Positions 25,182 through 32,918 of a stretch of DNA of 64,000 nucleotides are shown piece by piece. The notes under the pieces were generated by a model. The model saw only the letters and a list, made by a program, of their open reading frames with translations. It was not told the DNA's origin and did no database searches. The stretch covers positions 57,441 through 121,440 of the forward strand of contig NZ_PSRT01000003.1 of NCBI RefSeq assembly GCF_004212635.1, given 5' to 3'. Origin of the DNA: Bradyrhizobium genosp. SA-3 (lineage in GTDB: Bacteria > Pseudomonadota > Alphaproteobacteria > Rhizobiales > Xanthobacteraceae). The first letter of the stretch is position 1. The number at the start of each line of letters is the position of its first letter. The position numbers were made by a program, and so were the translations under genes.

Positions 25182-26498
25182 TTGCCACGCAAAACATCTC
25201 CACGGCCGACGCTCGAATTGTCCGCGGTTCCAAAGGTGTCGCGGAGCGCAGTGATTGCCGTCGCGATTTTCCTGGTTGCTCATCTCGCGCTGCTGATCGG
25301 TCTCGCGACGCCGGAGAAGTTCGTCTTCGACGAGGTGCATTATGTGCCGGCGGCGCGGCAGATGCTGACGCCTGTGATGTCGCAGCCGATGCTCAATCCG
25401 ATGCACCCGCCCCTGGGCAAGGAGCTGATCGCCGCATCGATCGCAGCCTTCGGCGACAACGCGTTTGGCTGGCGCTATCCGGCGACCTTGTTCGGCGCAC
25501 TCGCGGTCGTCGCGATCTATCTGTGCGGCCTTGCGCTGTTCTCTGCGCAAGGGCCCGCGATCGCAGCCGCGCTCATCGCTGGCAGCAACCAGATGCTCTA
25601 CGTGCAGGCGCGCATCGCCATGCTCGACATCTTTGCGCTAGGCTTCGGCCTGCTCGCGACCGCCGCCTTCATGCATGGTTTTCGAAGAGAGCGGCCGCAT
25701 GCCCTGTTCGCGCTCACGGGCAGCCTGTTCGGCTGTGCTGCGGCCTGCAAATGGAGCGGCCTGTTTCCACTGAGCGTCTGCATCGTCATCGTTGCGGTGA
25801 TCCGCCTGATGCAGGGCTGGCGCACGCAGTTTGCCGACGCCAGGCCGAGCGACTGGTATCGGCCCGATCTCTGGCCCGGTTTTCGGGTGCAGCATGCCGC
25901 GCTCTGCTTCGCCGTCCTGCCGGCCTTGACGTATCTTGCCGCTTTCGTTCCGCTCTACGGATTGTCGTTGCCGGATTTGATCGAGGCGCAGCGGCGGATC
26001 TTCACCGACAACACCACGACCGCGATCGCCGGCCACACCTATATGAGCGCGTGGCCATCCTGGCCGTTGCTCGCCCGCCCGGTCTGGTTCCTGTTCGACA
26101 AGACGGCGGAGGACAACATCGCCGCGATCGTCTTCCTAGGCAATCCGCTGGTGTTGTGGCCAGCGTTGCTCGCGCTCACTGTGGTGCTACGCGATTTCAT
26201 CGTGGCGCGGCGCTGGGATGCATTCCTGATCGCGGCGTTCTATTTCGGTCCCTGGCTCGCCTGGGCGTTGCTGCCGCGCACGCTGGGTTTCATCTATTAC
26301 TATCTGCCGGCAGCGACCGCGGCGTCCCTCGCGCTGGTCTATGTGCTGCGCCGGGAGGGGCTGCCGCGCTGGCTGCTGTGGGCCTATGTCGGCGTCGCCG
26401 CGGCCGGCTTTGCGGTTCTGCTGCCGATCTCCGCGGCCTTTGTCGGCACCTCCATGCGAACCTTCGGCCGGCTGATGCTGTTCCAGAGCTGGATATGA
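25182..26498 (+). CDS. GT39/PMT-like membrane glycosyltransferase
   Basis: 438 residues with about ten hydrophobic segments. The first periplasmic loop reads KFVFDEVHYVPAARQML, matching the conserved acidic pair of dolichyl-phosphate-mannose protein mannosyltransferases and ArnT-like lipid-linked sugar transferases; NPMHPPLGKELIA follows, as in PMT family members. It likely moves a sugar from a polyprenyl phosphate to an acceptor on the outer face of the inner membrane. TTG 25182 begins a plausible product; a later GTG at about 25249 is possible. It diverges from the FecR/beta-barrel operon. Confidence 0.8.
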   Translation: MPRKTSPRPTLELSAVPKVSRSAVIAVAIFLVAHLALLIGLATPEKFVFDEVHYVPAARQMLTPVMSQPMLNPMHPPLGKELIAASIAAFGDNAFGWRYPATLFGALAVVAIYLCGLALFSAQGPAIAAALIAGSNQMLYVQARIAMLDIFALGFGLLATAAFMHGFRRERPHALFALTGSLFGCAAACKWSGLFPLSVCIVIVAVIRLMQGWRTQFADARPSDWYRPDLWPGFRVQHAALCFAVLPALTYLAAFVPLYGLSLPDLIEAQRRIFTDNTTTAIAGHTYMSAWPSWPLLARPVWFLFDKTAEDNIAAIVFLGNPLVLWPALLALTVVLRDFIVARRWDAFLIAAFYFGPWLAWALLPRTLGFIYYYLPAATAASLALVYVLRREGLPRWLLWAYVGVAAAGFAVLLPISAAFVGTSMRTFGRLMLFQSWI

Positions 26499-26501
26499 CA
26501 T

Positions 26502-26530
26502 CGCCGCCTGCCGGGCTGCAGCAGGCGGCG
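26502..26530. terminator. Hairpin between convergent genes
   Basis: GCCGCCTGC and GCAGGCGGC form a perfect 9-bp stem around a 9-base loop between the stops of the glycosyltransferase and the OmpA-like gene. There is no T tract, so it may only protect transcript ends. Confidence 0.45.
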
Positions 26531-26554
26531 CGCTTCGTCGGCATAACTTGGAGA

Positions 26555-27195
26555 TCACTTCGACGCGGTCTTGGTGTCCATGTTTACGACCTGGACGCGG
26601 CGGTTGATCGGGTCGGCGCCGTTGGCGGCGTCCTTCAGCTTGGTCTCGCCGTAACCGACGGTGACGAGATCAGCGCTGTTCAGGCCGTAGTTCTGCACCA
26701 GGTACTTCTTGATGGTGTCGGCGCGCGTTCGGAGAGGCCCTGGTTGTACTGTTCGCCGCCGGTCGAATCGGTGTGGCCGGCGACCACGAAGGTCGAACCT
26801 TTGAGCGCCGGATCGGACAGCGCCTTGCCGAGCGCTTGCACCGATGCCACCGACGTCTTGGCGATGTCAGCCGAGTTGTAGTCGAACTGAATCTCCAGAT
26901 CGATCTTGGGCTTGGTCGCCGCGAGCTCGGCGATCTGCTCGCGCTCGCCCGTCGACAGCGAGCGGGTCGAGCGGTTGCGCACGGTGTTGAGGAATGTCGA
27001 TTCCTTGGCCTGCGCGGCGGTATCGGCCTGCGGCCCAACGGACAGGCCACGGGTCACCGGCTTCGGCTTCAGTGCATCCAGGATCTGGCCCGCGGAGACG
27101 TTGTTGTCGCCGGCCAGTGCAAGGCTCGCCGTCATCGACAGGGCCGCGGAGAGAGTAATCGCCTTCAGTCCAAAAAATTTATCAAAACGGGTCAT
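26555..27195 (-). pseudogene. OmpA-family protein with one-base frameshift
   Basis: The N-terminal frame (27195 down to about 26730) codes MTRFDKFFGLKAITLSAALS, a signal peptide, and the first half of an OmpA C-terminal peptidoglycan-binding domain (IQFDYNSADI, VVAGHTDSTGGEQYNQGLSER). After SER the frame breaks. Adding one base restores ADTIKKYLVQNYGLNSADLV, VTVGYGETKLKDAANGADPI and NRRVQVVNMDTKTASK with a TGA at 26555-26557. The missing base falls within about 26720-26731 (GCGCGCGTTC on the plus strand). The repaired product would be about 213 aa and would tether the envelope to peptidoglycan. Good conservation after the break points to a sequencing error or a very recent mutation. Confidence 0.85.
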
Positions 27196-27266
27196 TGTCG
27201 TATCCTCGCTGTTACGCCTGATGGCGATTTGATGTTGCGAGCTTAGGGAAGGTTCAAAGGCCCTGA

Positions 27267-27282
27267 TGTGATCCTTGTCACA
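27267..27282. promoter_or_regulatory. CRP/FNR-type palindrome upstream of the OmpA-like gene
   Basis: TGTGA-TCCTTG-TCACA matches the classic CRP consensus half-sites exactly, with a 6-base spacer. It is centred about 79 bp upstream of the OmpA-like ATG (minus strand) and about 210 bp upstream of the small membrane protein gene on the plus strand. Binding by a CRP-type regulator is inference. In 27196-27487 I see no other convincing feature; a 68-codon minus-strand frame at 27278-27484 is unsupported. Confidence 0.55.
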
Positions 27283-27487
27283 TTCGAAGCCACGAGCCGG
27301 AGGTCACAGTGTTGGTTTGTGGGTTTCGCCGAACCAGCTCACCGACCATTCCCGGAAATCCGCGTTCACCGATCGTCGCAAAGGCGTCGCCCCAAGGCCC
27401 GCCTACGAACAAGAATTCGTCCAGATGCGCGCCTAGCAGGCTTTGATCATTCAACAATTCGTCCGCGAGTGAGCCGAGTTCCATCCA

Positions 27488-27805
27488 GTGCCGAGGCCGA
27501 GCGATTACCAGCGCGACTACCAGTTCTATCGCAGCGGCCCGCCGGATCGGACAGTGTCCCTGAGCTCAATGCCCATCTATATCGGCGCCGCGATGATCGC
27601 GGTGGCGATCCTGCTGTCGACGTTGATCACGGGGCTGACCTCCCGCTATGTCGGTCTGGAAGGGCCGGCCGAGGATCACATGTGGCTGGTCGATCGTCTG
27701 ACCGGCAGCGTCTATCGCTGCCAGTCGGAGGGGCGCGGCAAGGCGTCCTGTGAGCCGGACACCGCCACAGGCAGCCTCGGGGAGCGCCCAAAAGCCGCAC
27801 GCTAA
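27488..27805 (+). CDS. Small single-pass membrane protein, unknown function
   Basis: 105 residues from GTG 27488 (MPRPSDYQRDYQFYRSGPPD). One transmembrane helix (about 29-52, IYIGAAMIAVAILLSTLITGLT) is followed by a soluble tail with WLVDRLTGSVYRCQSEGRGKASCEPD, containing two cysteines that could pair outside the cytoplasm. No family recognised. The ribosome site is weak. It precedes a small exported protein gene by about 120 bp. Confidence 0.6.
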   Translation: MPRPSDYQRDYQFYRSGPPDRTVSLSSMPIYIGAAMIAVAILLSTLITGLTSRYVGLEGPAEDHMWLVDRLTGSVYRCQSEGRGKASCEPDTATGSLGERPKAAR

Positions 27806-27924
27806 CGGCGGCTATCGCTGCGGCGCAGCAACGAAAATGTCTTCTCCCTGAAAACTTGTCGCTGAAGAATGGCTCTTGCGTTGGCCGGCATAACGCCGGT
27901 TTTGTTCTACGGAGGAGACATTCG

Positions 27925-28170
27925 ATGAAGATGTTGCTTTCGGCTGTTGTGCTCGCCGTGTTCGCGGCCTCGCCGGCTTCTGCAGCAAAGATGCAACCGT
28001 GTACAGGCGAGGCGATCGGCAAATCGATGACCGCAATGGGAACCGTGGATTCGCCCGCCAAGCAGGCGATGGCCAAGGAAATGGCTGCTGCCAACACCGA
28101 GATGAGCAAAGGAAATATGCGCGGCGCCTGCATGCATTACATGAAGGCGCAGAAGATGAGCGCGAAATAA
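27925..28170 (+). CDS. Small exported protein, unknown function
   Basis: 81 residues with a strong GGAGGAG site before ATG 27925. A signal peptide (MKMLLSAVVLAVFAASPASA) leaves a mature protein of about 61 residues rich in Lys, Met and Ala with two cysteines (MQPCTGEAIGKSMTAMG ... GACMHYMKAQKM). It is basic and helical, and may be a periplasmic binding or stress protein; I do not recognise the family. A hairpin with T tract follows. Confidence 0.72.
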   Translation: MKMLLSAVVLAVFAASPASAAKMQPCTGEAIGKSMTAMGTVDSPAKQAMAKEMAAANTEMSKGNMRGACMHYMKAQKMSAK

Positions 28171-28190
28171 CTTGCTCCATTCGTCGACAG

Positions 28191-28225
28191 ACCGCGTTGT
28201 CAGCAGATGGCAGCGCGGTTTTCTT
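28191..28225 (+). terminator. Probable intrinsic terminator after small exported protein
   Basis: ACCGCGTTGTC and GGCAGCGCGGT form a stem (with two G-U pairs) followed directly by TTTTCTTT. It lies 20 bp downstream of the stop codon. Confidence 0.55.
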
Positions 28226-28274
28226 TGCCTCTTTTGTTTGCCTCGGCGCGAATCCCGCTACATTGCCTTCTGCA

Positions 28275-29438
28275 ATGTCCCGCGCTCCCAAACCTCTCCG
28301 CCTCTCGACGACACAGGCCCGGCAGATCTGGCTGCATGCCCAGCGACTGGACGAGCGCGCTCCGTTCGGCGACGGCGCGCAGGCCGTCGCGGACGCGGTC
28401 GCTCATCTCGGCTATGTGCAGATCGACACCATCAACGTGATCGAGCGCTGCCACCACCACATCCTGTTCAGCCGTATCCCGTCCTACTGCCGCGCCGACC
28501 TGCGCCATGCCCAGAGCGTCGAGCGAAGTGTGTTCGAATACTGGACGCATGCGCTGTCTTACGTGCCGGCGCGCGACTTCCGCTTCTTCCTGCCGGCGAT
28601 GCGCGAGCACCGGCGCGAGGGGCATAAATGGTTCGCTTCGGTGCAGCCGGCCGACACGCGCAAGGTGATGCGGCTGCTGCGGGCCGGTCCGCTGACGATC
28701 CGCGACATCGAGGACGACGTGCTCGTCGAGAAGGAGCATTTGTGGCAAAGCCGCAAGCCCTCGAAGCGGGCCTTGCAACTTGCCTTCTATACCGGCGCCG
28801 TGACCATCAGCGAGCGTCAGGGCATGCTCAAGACCTATGAACTGATGACGCGGCATTTCGGCTGGGACAAGCTGCCGAGGCCGGCGTCAGCGAAGGAGAT
28901 CACGGCCTATCTGCTCGAGCGCGCGCTGCGCTCGCAGGGTGTGGTGAGTGTGGATTCGATCTGCCATCTCGATGCGCCGCGCAAGAAGGCGGTGGCGAGC
29001 CTGATCGCCTCGCGCGTCCGCCGCGGCGAGCTCGTGCCGATCGCGATCGAGGGTGCCGGCAAGCAGGAGCATTGGGCCTCGCCGGGCGCGCTGGAGCTGG
29101 GTGAGCGGGCATCGCCGGATCTCGTCCATATCCTGTCGCCGTTCGATCCCCTGATCATCCAGCGCAAGCGCACCAATCTCGTCTTCGGCTACAACCATCT
29201 GTTCGAAGCCTATGTGCCGAAGGCCAAGCGCAAGCTCGGCTATTTCGCGCTGCCCGTCCTGGTCGGCGACGAGATCGTCGCCGCGCTCGATCTCAAGACG
29301 GACCGGCAGGCCAAGAAGCTCTTGATGCAGAAATGGACCTGGGTCGGCGAGGGCAAGAAGACCGCAGGCCGCAAGGAGCTCAAGCGCAAGATCGAGGGCG
29401 AGCTCGATCGCTTCGAGCGGTTTCAATTGGCGGAGTGA
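28275..29438 (+). CDS. YcaQ/AlkZ-like winged-helix DNA glycosylase
   Basis: 387 residues of the HTH_42 (AlkZ-like) family, which excise bulky and cross-linked alkylated bases from DNA. The catalytic motif reads Q49-I50-D51 in GYVQIDTINVIERCHH, the Gln-hydrophobic-Asp form of E. coli YcaQ, rather than the QxQ of Streptomyces AlkZ. SRIPSYCRADLRHAQ and ILSPFDPLIIQRKRTNLVFGYNHLFEAYVP are typical family stretches. ATG 28275 (MSRAPKPLRLSTTQARQIWL) is preferred over the long frame from 27999, which overlaps the preceding gene and terminator. It stands alone. Confidence 0.85.
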   Translation: MSRAPKPLRLSTTQARQIWLHAQRLDERAPFGDGAQAVADAVAHLGYVQIDTINVIERCHHHILFSRIPSYCRADLRHAQSVERSVFEYWTHALSYVPARDFRFFLPAMREHRREGHKWFASVQPADTRKVMRLLRAGPLTIRDIEDDVLVEKEHLWQSRKPSKRALQLAFYTGAVTISERQGMLKTYELMTRHFGWDKLPRPASAKEITAYLLERALRSQGVVSVDSICHLDAPRKKAVASLIASRVRRGELVPIAIEGAGKQEHWASPGALELGERASPDLVHILSPFDPLIIQRKRTNLVFGYNHLFEAYVPKAKRKLGYFALPVLVGDEIVAALDLKTDRQAKKLLMQKWTWVGEGKKTAGRKELKRKIEGELDRFERFQLAE

Positions 29439-29463
29439 GGCAGCTCGCCACGGTGTCGGTTTC

Positions 29464-29554
29464 GTCGGGTGGACAAAGCGAAGCGTGCCCACCATCGTCA
29501 TAGGTGATGCGGATGGTGGGCACGGCGCTATGGCGCCTTTGCCCACCCTACGAG
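29464..29554. repeat. Intergenic repeat, GTGGGC family, copy 2
   Basis: GGGTGGACAAAGCGAAGCG at the left and GGCGCCTTTGCCCACCCTACG at the right, with GTGCCCACC/GGTGGGCAC inside. It overlaps the 3' end of the DUF2809 gene and supplies its last codons. Confidence 0.7.
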
Positions 29555-29986
29555 ACCACGCATTGCGACGAGTCGATCGAGCCAAACGCCGAGCAAAATC
29601 CCCACCGCATAGGCCACTAAATTCCACAGCGAAAAAATCCGCCCCAGCAGCAGCGCGCCGGCCGTCGTCAGCCGGAATGCATCGAGCCACGGCGTGTGAA
29701 CCAGCCGGGAGAATTCCACGGCGATCGCGATCACGACCGCGATAGCTGCAATCTGCATCCGCGTCAGCCGCGGCAGCAAAACCCCGGCCAGCAGAAACAC
29801 CATCGTCGCCCACAACAGCGAGCCGCCGTACTTCACGACGAAGGCGGGCAGGCCGAGCGGAAAGCCGTACCAGCGCAAGGAGAGTCCGCAGACGATCACC
29901 CCGAGCGCGAGGGCGGCGCGGATCAGCGATGTCCGTAACAGCGCAACAGGTTTATCCGGCTGCGCTCCATGCATTGCTCGCTCCAT
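29528..29986 (-). CDS. DUF2809-like integral membrane protein
   Basis: About 152 residues with four to five hydrophobic helices (ALALGVIVCGLSLRWYG, SLLWATMVFLLAGVLLP, MQIAAIAVVIAIAVEFSRL, LWNLVAYAVGILLGVWLDRL), matching the DUF2809 pattern. The function is unknown. Start ATG 29986 (MERAMHG) or ATG 29974 (MHGAQPD, better spaced from GGAG) are both possible; the open frame to 30070 overlaps the divergent MFS start. The last nine residues (GLVGWAKAP) are encoded by an intergenic repeat, so the natural C-terminus was probably altered by repeat insertion. Confidence 0.7.
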   Translation of the reverse strand: MERAMHGAQPDKPVALLRTSLIRAALALGVIVCGLSLRWYGFPLGLPAFVVKYGGSLLWATMVFLLAGVLLPRLTRMQIAAIAVVIAIAVEFSRLVHTPWLDAFRLTTAGALLLGRIFSLWNLVAYAVGILLGVWLDRLVAMRGLVGWAKAP

Positions 29987-30053
29987 TGACTCTTTGCCCG
30001 CGATGCTGAAAACCGCCAACCAGCCCACAAAAGCAACAACCCGGGGGGAAGCC

Positions 30054-31396
30054 ATGAGCCAGACCACCACCTATGCCGGTTCCGCCGGCGGTGCCAGGAA
30101 CGCCAGCAAGAGCGACATCGAGACCTCGACCATTCGCGCCATCTCCTGGCGCCTGATTCCGTTCCTGGTGCTGGCCTACTTCTTCTCCTATCTCGACCGC
30201 GTCAATCTCGGCTTCGCCGCGCTGACGATGAACGCCGAGCTGAAGTTCACGCCGCTGATCTTCTCCTGGGGCGCCGGCATCTTCTTCATCGGCTACTTCA
30301 TCTTCGAGGTGCCGAGCAACCTCGCGCTGGAGAAATTCGGCGCCAGCCGCTGGATCGCCCGCATCATGGTGACCTGGGGCATCATCTCGGCGCTGATGGC
30401 GCTGGTCAGCGGCGTCACGAGCTTTTACGTCTTGCGCTTCCTGCTCGGCGTCGCCGAGGCCGGCTTCTTTCCCGGCATCATCCTGTATCTGACCTATTGG
30501 TACCGGCCGAATATCGTGCGCGATTCCTGGCGGCGTTCGCGATTGCCGTGCCGGTCTCGACCGTGATCGGCGCGCCGGTCTCGGGCCTCTTGCTCGGGCT
30601 CGACGGCATGATGGGGCTGAAGGGTTGGCAGTGGCTCTTCATCATCGAGGGCATCCCCTCGGTGCTGCTCGGCCTCGTCACCTGGTTCTATCTCACCGAC
30701 AGACCGGAGAAGGCGAATTGGCTTTCGGCCGAGCAGAAGGCCTGGCTCAAGGCCAAGCTCGATTCCGAGATCGCCATCAAGCAGGCGGTGAAGCATCCCT
30801 CGCTCGGCCAGGCGCTGTCGTCGCCGAAGGTGATCGCGCTCAGCCTGATCTATTTCGGCTTCGTCGGCGCGCTCTATGGCATGCAGTTCTGGCTGCCGCA
30901 GATCGTCAAGGCGTTCGGTCTCACCAACGCGCAGACCGGCTTCGTCACCGCGATCCCCTATCTGTTCGGCACCATCGCCATGATCCTGTGGGCGCGGCAT
31001 TCGGATGCGAGCCGCGAGCGCGTGATGCATGTCGGCGCGCCGCTGCTGCTCACCGCGGTTGCGCTCGGCATCTCCTCCTATCTCACCGATCCCACCCTCA
31101 CGATGGTGGTGCTGACGGTCGCCGCCATTGGGGTGTTCTGCTGCTTCGGCGTGTTCTGGACCCTGCCGACCGCCTGGCTGTCCGGCACGGCGGCGGCCGG
31201 CGCCATCGCCCTGATCAACTCGATCGGCAATCTCGCCGGCTTCGGCGGGCCCTATCTGATCGGCTGGGTCAAGGAAGCCACCGGCCAGACCTCGACCGGC
31301 CTGCTCGTGCTCGCCGTCCTGCCGCTGATCGCCGGCATCTTGGTCTTCGTCGGCCGCCACGACAGCAAGCATGAGTTCGCCGGGCAGGGGCGGTAG
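30054..31396 (+). pseudogene. MFS anion transporter (phthalate/tartrate permease-like), one-base frameshift
   Basis: Starts at ATG 30054 after GGGGGAA (MSQTTTYAGSAGG). The first frame gives six transmembrane segments through FFSYLDRVNLGFAALTM and ILYLTYWY, then fails near 30503-30505, where TACCGGCCG needs one more C to read YPAEYRARFLAAFAIAVPV. The second frame then runs intact through the other half to 31396. The repaired protein is about 447 aa, of the anion:cation symporter branch that imports dicarboxylates, sugar acids or aromatic acids. Perfect conservation on both sides points to a sequencing error or a very recent inactivation. It is divergent from the DUF2809 gene. Confidence 0.85.
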
Positions 31397-31406
31397 AGGG
31401 AAGCTT

Positions 31407-31500
31407 CGTGGGCAAAGGCGCGCCCTTCGCGCGCCGTGCCCACCAAATTTCCCTGTATTAACGGACGTGGTGGGCACGCTGCGCTTTGCCCACCCTACGA
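31407..31500. repeat. Intergenic repeat, GTGGGC family, copy 3
   Basis: GTGGGCAAAGGCGCGC and GCGCGCCGTGCCCACC on the left, GTGGTGGGCACG and TTTGCCCACCCTACGA on the right: the same two-hairpin layout as copies 1 and 2. Confidence 0.75.
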
Positions 31501-31563
31501 TAGCACCTTCGTGGCAACGTTCGGCGACCCTTACCATCCCTTAACGGTCACGCTTTCCTGATG

Positions 31564-31600
31564 ACTGACGATTATTGACTTTTATCAGTGATTAGTCGAC
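31564..31600 (+). promoter_or_regulatory. Candidate promoter/operator of the RND operon
   Basis: AT-rich island in otherwise GC-rich DNA. TTGACT (31575-31580) is a plausible -35 element; imperfect arms TTGACT and AGTCGA (31594-31599) and a direct TGACT repeat surround it, as often seen at TetR-regulated efflux promoters. A TetR gene lies at the end of the operon. The exact site is uncertain. Confidence 0.35.
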
Positions 31601-31634
31601 ATTCCTCTCATTCGAGATGCAGGAGTGTCCTTCG

Positions 31635-32741
31635 ATGTTCGTCCGGTCGGTTTTGTCCAGCTATTCCAGGCTCTTGGCGGGTGTGTCACTGGCCCTGATG
31701 GCCGCTGCGCTGGCCGGGTGCAATGACACCGTCGCCGAGAAGGCCGAGCCGCCGCGGCCGGTTCTGGTCGCAACCGCCCGCTATGATGCCGAGACGCCGG
31801 AGCGGAGCTTCGTCGGCACCATCCGGCCGCGGATCGAGAGCGACCTCGGCTTCCGAGTCGCCGGCAAGGTCGCAAAGCGCCTGGTCGAGGTCGGCCAGAC
31901 CGTCGAGATCGGTCAGCCGCTGGCGACCCTCGACGAGGTCGATTTGAAGCTGCAGGCCGAGCAGGCCGTTGCCGAGCAGACCGCTGCGACCGGCGTGCTG
32001 GCCCAGGCCGCCGCTGCCGAGCAGCGCGCCAAGGACCTGAAGGCCAAGGGCTGGACCACGGACGCGCAGATGGATTCGAGCCGCGCCGCCGCGGATGAAG
32101 CCCGCGCCCGCCTGAACCGCGCCGAACGCGCGCTCGAATTGAGCAAGAATTCCCTTTCCTACGCGACGCTCGTTGCCGATGCCCGTGGCGTCGTCACCGC
32201 AACGCTGATCGAGCCCGGCCAGGTGGTCGCCGCGGGCCAGGCTTCGATCCGTGTCGCCCGCTTTGCCGAGAAGGAAGCGGTCGTCGCGATCCCTGAGACG
32301 CTGGTTGGACGCGCCAAGTCGGGCGTCGCCAGCGTTACTCTTTGGTCGGAGCCCGATAAGAAATATACGGCCAATCTGCGCGAGATCGCGCCGGCGGCCG
32401 ATCCGGCCACGCGCACCTATCTGGCAAAATTCTCGCTGCCCGAGGCCGACGACAAGGTCGCGCTCGGCATGACCGCGACGCTGACGCTGTCGGACGCGGC
32501 CACCGAGCGCGTCGCGCGGCTGCCGCTGTCGGCGCTGTTCAACGAAGGCGGCAAGCCCTCGTTCTACGTCGTCGACGACAACGGCGCGGTCACGCTGAAG
32601 CCGGTCGTGGTGAAGTCCTACGAGAGCAACGACGTCGTCATTACCGGCGGCGTGGAGGAGGGCGCCAAGATCGTCGCCCTCGGCGTGCAGAAGCTCGATC
32701 CGGGCCAGCGGGTGCGGATCGTGTCGTCGCTGTCTTTCTAA
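31635..32741 (+). CDS. RND efflux periplasmic adaptor, lipoprotein
   Basis: 368-residue membrane-fusion protein linking an RND pump to an outer-membrane channel. The N-terminal lipobox ALAGC (about residue 30) indicates a lipid anchor on the periplasmic side. Next come a lipoyl/barrel-sandwich half (GFRVAGKVAKRLVEVGQTVEIGQPLATLDEVDL), a coiled-coil hairpin rich in Ala/Glu (about 105-175), the second lipoyl half, and a beta-barrel (GMTATLTLSDAA, RLPLSALFNEGGKPSFYVVDD). AGGAG precedes ATG 31635. It forms an operon with the RND pump; no outer-membrane TolC homologue is nearby. Confidence 0.9.
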   Translation: MFVRSVLSSYSRLLAGVSLALMAAALAGCNDTVAEKAEPPRPVLVATARYDAETPERSFVGTIRPRIESDLGFRVAGKVAKRLVEVGQTVEIGQPLATLDEVDLKLQAEQAVAEQTAATGVLAQAAAAEQRAKDLKAKGWTTDAQMDSSRAAADEARARLNRAERALELSKNSLSYATLVADARGVVTATLIEPGQVVAAGQASIRVARFAEKEAVVAIPETLVGRAKSGVASVTLWSEPDKKYTANLREIAPAADPATRTYLAKFSLPEADDKVALGMTATLTLSDAATERVARLPLSALFNEGGKPSFYVVDDNGAVTLKPVVVKSYESNDVVITGGVEEGAKIVALGVQKLDPGQRVRIVSSLSF

Positions 32742-32799
32742 GCGTTTTTGAGTTCGTCGTTGCAAGGCGAGTTTCGGCCCGAGCGCAAATGCGAAGGCT

Positions 32800-32866
32800 G
32801 AAGCGGCGAAGCGATCCAGAACCTGCCCAGCCCCCTGGATTGCTTCGCTGCCTCGCGATGACGCCT
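32800..32866. repeat. Short intergenic repeat between adaptor and pump genes
   Basis: GAAGCGGCGAAGCGATCCAG and CTGGATTGCTTCGCTGCCTCGCGATGAC form inverted arms; same family as 58652-58740. It sits inside the operon, where it may reduce or stabilise transcript between adaptor and pump. Confidence 0.6.
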
Positions 32867-32918
32867 TGAACAGAGTGGCTGTCGTTTTTGGCAATTGGAT
32901 CGTCTTTCGGAGAGTGCG

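Noticed and set aside
27278..27484. Small minus-strand frame between OmpA and the small membrane protein
   Set aside because: No ribosome site, no family, and it overlaps a better-supported regulatory palindrome at one end.
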